Source: UBA4742 sp963773335
GTDB lineage: Bacteria > Actinomycetota > Acidimicrobiia > Acidimicrobiales > Acidimicrobilacustridaceae
Direction of reading: 5' to 3'
DNA: 64,000 bases
Assembly (NCBI GenBank): GCA_963773335.1
Contig: CAVZAT010000004.1
Location: 1,612,001 to 1,676,000 of the forward strand
The number at the start of each line of letters is the position of its first letter. Position 1 is the stretch's first letter. Position numbers and translations under genes: made by a program. The notes beneath the pieces were generated by a model that was not told the origin of the DNA, made no database searches, and saw only the letters and a program-made list of their open reading frames with translations. This document shows, in pieces, positions 61,412 to 64,000 of this stretch.

Positions 61412-61743
61412 CCCCCGGGCAGCTCTACCGGCCACCACCGGGCAGTTCTGATGGCCACCACCGGGCAGAACCACTGACCGCCCCCGGGCAGATCCCACTG
61501 GCCATTGACAGACCACTCCGCAAGCGACACGGCAGTGCCGACCGCGAGCTGCAGGCCTTCGTCGCCGGGCTCGAAGGACGGCTGACAGGTGACTCGTTCA
61601 GCTGAGAGAGCCCGATTCCATCCCACGCCAAATCCCACGCTTTGGCCCGACATCACCGGATCGGCCCGACACCACCCGACCGCGATCCCTGCAATTCCGG
61701 GCCAAAACGACCTCACCGGACTACTGCTACAAGCTTGACCCGC

Positions 61744-61801
61744 CTTTTAATCCCAAGGTGCCGGGTTCGAGCCCCGGGCGGCCTACCAAGCAGGACAAGG
61801 G
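61744..61801 (+). other. attR (58-bp direct repeat)
   Basis: Identical to the tRNA-Lys 3' half and flank at 37070. Upstream bases no longer form a tRNA, so this is the displaced copy. Confidence 0.9.
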
Positions 61802-61899
61802 GCGATCAGCTTGGTCGCTTCCTCGAAGCCAGCGACGAAGTCGCCGCCGAGGTCTTAGGTGGGCTTGTCAACCCCGCTCCCGATCATGGGGGCTCCTGA
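61802..61899 (+). pseudogene. 3' end of a second, related integrase
   Basis: The frame reads GRFLEASDEVAAEVLGGLVNPAPDHGGS and stops. The intact integrase ends HFLEASDQAAAEVLGGLLTPAPDHEDS. The 20 bases after the stop are also similar to those after the intact gene. Only the last 30 codons remain, directly against attR. Confidence 0.85.
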
Positions 61900-61956
61900 T
61901 GGCCGGACTCCCTCACCCGTTCATCGACTGACCGCTGTCCAGCTACTCCTCCAGTA

Positions 61957-62066
61957 GCCATCACCAGTCTCGGGCCCGAGCAGGTCGCGCTCGAGTCGGT
62001 GTTTGGTGGCTCGGAGGCGGTAGCCGAGTGGGACGACGGGGACGGGGACGAGGAAATCTCCGCGTT
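61957..62066 (-). pseudogene. 3' end of a second, related excisionase
   Basis: The minus strand reads RGDFLVPVPVVPLGYRLRATKHRLERDLLGPETGDG. The intact excisionase reads RGDFPVPVLQIGHRLRVTKHQLERYLLGPETGDGL. The helix-turn-helix half is missing. Confidence 0.8.
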
Positions 62067-62082
62067 TGGCGGCAGCCCGGGA

Positions 62083-63141
62083 TCAGGCGCTCGTCCCCAG
62101 CCGCTCGGCCAGCAGATCGAGGACGTCGAGGTCGATGATGGCCTGGGTGGCGCGCTCGGTGGCTCGGCGGCCGATCTCGATGGGTTGCCATTTCGAGCCC
62201 ATGGCCGCGGTCGTGGTCGCCGCGATCCAGGCGTAGACGGAGAACAGGCGGTACTGCTCCTGGGCCACCGCGTCGTCGAGGGTGACCCCAGCTTTCGCCA
62301 ACCCGGCCCGATACCGGGCAATCAGCGCGTCCTGTTCGGCTCGGCGGACCTCGGTCGGCATCGAGCTGCACAGGAAGTACGCGACATCGCGCATCCCTGG
62401 GAACCTGCTGGCGACGGCCCAGTCGTAGAACCCGGTCCGTCCTTCGTCGACGAACAGGTTGCCGATGTGGTCGTCGCCGTGGATGAGCGTGCGCTCGCCC
62501 TCGTTCCACAGCGATCCGATGTCACGGTTGCGGGCGATGTACAGCTCCCCCAGCATGCGGAACTCCGGGGCCAGCTCGTCGGCGAACTGGTCGAGCGCCG
62601 AGGCCACGATGGTCGCCCCCATGGCCATCCGCTCCTGGGCCTCGGGGCCGTCGCCCGGACTCAGCGCATGCGTGCCCAGCCACGGCAGCTCCTGGCCCCA
62701 GTAGGCGGCGTGCAGCCTGGCCAACTCGTCCATCAGCGACCGGGCCACGTCGACCACATCGTCGTCGTCGGGCGTGGCGAACCGGCAGCCGGCCGCGTCG
62801 AGATCCTCGAGCACCATGATGAACGAGCTGTCGGCCTCGTCATAGGACGAGTGCCACACCCTCGGCACGCGGACCGGCAGCACGTGGCCCACCTCGGCGT
62901 ACAGCCTGGCCTCCGACACGCCCAGCCCGACCATCTCCAGGAAGGCGCGCTGGTCGGCGTCGAACGGCTGGAGCTTGACGAAGAGGGTCTCGGGCAGATC
63001 GGCCTCGGTCTGGATGCGCACCTTGGCCCGACCGGTGGTACCCGAGTGCGCGTCCAGCGTCTCGACGGCAGACACATCCGCGTCGAGCACCTCGCTCAGC
63101 CACGCGGGCGTGACCTCATCGACGGTGAAAGGGATCGGCAC
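62083..63141 (-). CDS. APH/EcKL-like phosphotransferase
   Basis: This 352-residue protein kinase-like fold has LFVKLQPFDADQRAFLEMVG (N-lobe Lys), FIMVLEDLDAAG (hinge), TLIHGDDHIGNLFVDEG (catalytic HGDxHxxN) and GFYDWAVASRFPGMRDVAYFL (metal-binding Asp). It would phosphorylate a small molecule such as an aminoglycoside-like, sugar or choline-like substrate. It is the first host gene right of the element. Confidence 0.8.
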   Translation of the reverse strand: MPIPFTVDEVTPAWLSEVLDADVSAVETLDAHSGTTGRAKVRIQTEADLPETLFVKLQPFDADQRAFLEMVGLGVSEARLYAEVGHVLPVRVPRVWHSSYDEADSSFIMVLEDLDAAGCRFATPDDDDVVDVARSLMDELARLHAAYWGQELPWLGTHALSPGDGPEAQERMAMGATIVASALDQFADELAPEFRMLGELYIARNRDIGSLWNEGERTLIHGDDHIGNLFVDEGRTGFYDWAVASRFPGMRDVAYFLCSSMPTEVRRAEQDALIARYRAGLAKAGVTLDDAVAQEQYRLFSVYAWIAATTTAAMGSKWQPIEIGRRATERATQAIIDLDVLDLLAERLGTSA

Positions 63142-63280
63142 CGGGTCTCCTCAGTGGTTTGTTGATGACGTTGGAGGTCGTGTCGTTCATCGATCGGATC
63201 ATCTGGGCGGTCAGGCTCACTACCTGCTGGCGTTGGGACACCGGCAACTGGATCTGGACTCTGGCCAGGTCATCGGACAT
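63116..63280 (-). CDS. Short hypothetical protein overlapping the phosphotransferase start
   Basis: This 54-residue frame (SDDLARVQIQLPVSQRQQVV...RSMNDTTSNVINKPL) overlaps the phosphotransferase start. It could be the surviving end of a decayed gene. No family is recognised and it may not be expressed. Confidence 0.3.
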   Translation of the reverse strand: MSDDLARVQIQLPVSQRQQVVSLTAQMIRSMNDTTSNVINKPLRRPGADPFHRR

Positions 63281-63430
63281 GCCGAGACCTCCCTGCATCC
63301 TGGCACCACCAACGGCAACGCACCCACGTCGCCCGGCGGCATGACCTGGTCGTAGTAGGCCTTGGCATCACCAAGGTCGGGAACGTTGGCACCCAGGTGA
63401 CCGAGCACGCCCCCATCGTGGCCGGTGCCG
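63281..63430 (-). pseudogene. VOC-domain fragment
   Basis: The minus strand reads LGHLGANVPDLGDAKAYYDQVMP, the classic first strand and helix of a VOC domain. It then loses the frame after about 40 residues. The rest of the domain is absent. Confidence 0.45.
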
Positions 63431-63436
63431 AGGGTT

Positions 63437-63859
63437 TCACACGGGACCGCCGGGCTGGTCGACGAGCAGGACGGTGTCAGGCCAGGCCGGCAGCCGATGA
63501 TCGACGCGGGGCCGGCCAGGGGTCGGCCTGGTCCGTGGCCACGCCGAACGCTCGCCCAGTCCTTCGGATCGAGGTAGCTGAGGTGACCTGATGATCGTCG
63601 CCCCAGACAGGATGGCAGCGGAGCTGAGGGCCAGCAGCGGATGGTCGACCATGAGCGGCGTCCCCGCCGCCGGACCGCCGAACACCACCACGCGGGTAGG
63701 GCGCAGCGACAGCCCCACCTCGCTCGCCGCCGCCTGATGATCGATCACGTCGAACACCCGCAGGCCGCGACCTTCGATGGCCGCGGTCAGCTTGGCCACG
63801 GTGTCGTCGAAGGTCGCCGCACTGGTGCGGGTCGTGACGCCGGGAACCTCGTCGGCCAT
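63437..63859 (-). CDS. DUF302-like protein, C-terminus probably altered
   Basis: The first 80 residues match DUF302 (VTTRTSAATFDDTVAKLTAAIEGRG, FDVIDHQAAASEVGLSLRPTRVVVFG, GTPLMVDHPLLAL). The usual following strand (DLPL..LVWDD) is missing and the tail looks random, so a frame break or deletion has changed the end. Function is unknown. Confidence 0.5.
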   Translation of the reverse strand: MADEVPGVTTRTSAATFDDTVAKLTAAIEGRGLRVFDVIDHQAAASEVGLSLRPTRVVVFGGPAAGTPLMVDHPLLALSSAAILSGATIIRSPQLPRSEGLGERSAWPRTRPTPGRPRVDHRLPAWPDTVLLVDQPGGPV

Positions 63860-63894
63860 CCCCCAACGGTAGCCAGACCCTGACGGTCGCCCAG

Positions 63895-64000
63895 CTAGTC
63901 GAGGGGTCGGACGGCGCCGGGACGGCCGCGCTCGGCCACGCGTGCCGGAGCGAGCGCGGCCAGGCCCGCGGCCAACACCGCCAACGGACCGATGCTCAGC
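63895..64000 (-). CDS. C-terminal end of a membrane protein (partial)
   Basis: The visible 34 residues form one hydrophobic segment (LSIGPLAVLAAGLAALAPARVA) and a polar tail (ERGRPGAVRPLD). It continues beyond the window. A transporter is possible but not shown. Confidence 0.4.
   Translation of the reverse strand, partial: LSIGPLAVLAAGLAALAPARVAERGRPGAVRPLD

Larger units (their letters stand above)
58972..61510 (+). mobile_element. IS21-family insertion sequence, copy 2
   Basis: The ends begin TGTCGGCGGCCATGAGATC and, inverted, TGTCAATGGCCAGTGGGATC, followed by multiple CTGCCCGG / TCAGTGGTTCTGCCC sub-repeats at each end. A 6-bp target duplication GACCAC flanks it. Both transposition genes are in frame, so it may be active. 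Confidence 0.88.
58539..61605 (+). pseudogene. DUF6933-like gene interrupted by an IS21-family element
   Basis: The 5' part (to 58971) encodes FTIHATRKLLDRVKQPITDP, WYATALFWQPQVALLVNETT and VVGVMNEWAYFSNAYRG...SQVPCGP. The reading frame resumes exactly after the insertion at 61511. Dropping one copy of the GACCAC duplication gives CGP-LRKRHGSADRELQAFVAG and a stop at 61605, a protein of about 174 residues. The pattern matches my recollection of DUF6933, of unknown function. The gene was intact before the insertion. Confidence 0.75.
37070..61801. mobile_element. Integrative mobilizable element in tRNA-Lys(TTT)
   Basis: The element is bounded by a perfect 58-bp direct repeat (attL in the tRNA gene, attR at the right end). 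It contains an integrase next to attL, an excisionase, a TA-like pair, a MobF relaxase and cargo. No type IV secretion or coupling-protein gene is present, so it can at most be mobilised by another element. Two IS21-family insertions and a two-recombinase module have entered it. Confidence 0.85.

Noticed and set aside
61730..61801. A second tRNA-Lys gene at the right end of the element
   Set aside because: Only the 3' half matches; the acceptor 5' strand, D arm and anticodon 5' stem are missing, so this is attR.

Overview
The window is a high-GC (about 70%), gene-dense chromosomal segment of an actinomycete. DUF2510 and DUF4031 proteins, a PqqD/HprK-type cluster, many crotonase/acyl-CoA genes and a cytochrome P450 suggest an Acidimicrobiia-like, acyl-CoA-catabolising bacterium. 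This placement is inferred from gene content only. Many genes outside the first 13 kb carry single-base indels, mostly one extra base. I treat most of these as consensus-sequence errors rather than true pseudogenes, and give full-length coordinates with the frame break noted.

Layout. 0-5 kb: end of a YgjP-type metallopeptidase, an ABC1/UbiB kinase-like protein, a YdjC/ChbG deacetylase, a DUF2510 protein and an alkylsulfatase-like metallo-beta-lactamase. 5.1-14.6 kb: one tight minus-strand operon, mostly with ATGA-type overlaps, led by a TetR regulator. It runs through a MaoC dehydratase (split in two frames), three crotonases, an acyl-CoA dehydrogenase, an acyl-CoA ligase, a degenerate thiamine-diphosphate-fold protein and an unknown protein. 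14.6-28.2 kb: further catabolic genes (DUF4331 remnant, NIPSNAP-like protein, leucine-binding-like protein without signal peptide, amidohydrolase, crotonases, second TetR with SRPBCC partner, methyltransferase, CoA ligase, thiolase, P450). The palindrome GAAC-N4-GTTC occurs upstream of four transcription units, including the first TetR gene, so these probably form one regulon.

28.2-36.9 kb: a glycosyltransferase cluster containing a PqqD-like protein, an HPr-kinase-like ATPase, a PF14907-like nucleotidyltransferase and a 66-residue Tat-signal-like peptide. This could be a peptide-tailoring or cell-surface system. A secreted glycoside hydrolase follows.

37.0-61.8 kb: a 24.7-kb integrative mobilizable element in tRNA-Lys(TTT), bounded by a perfect 58-bp direct repeat. 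It encodes a tyrosine integrase, an excisionase, a regulator/nucleotidyltransferase pair resembling AbiE, a MobF relaxase but no conjugation channel, and two IS21-family insertions with target duplications. It also holds a string of small unrelated cargo genes in alternating orientation: lipoproteins, an ECF sigma/membrane partner pair, a PIN/antitoxin pair and a VOC protein. Most are separated by a short repeat with core AACGGCAC that resembles integron attC half-sites. A two-recombinase, Tn554-like module ends this array. Just outside attR lie 3' fragments of a related integrase and excisionase, the scar of an older element at the same site.

61.8-64 kb: host sequence resumes with an APH-family phosphotransferase, decayed VOC/DUF302 fragments and the end of a membrane protein.
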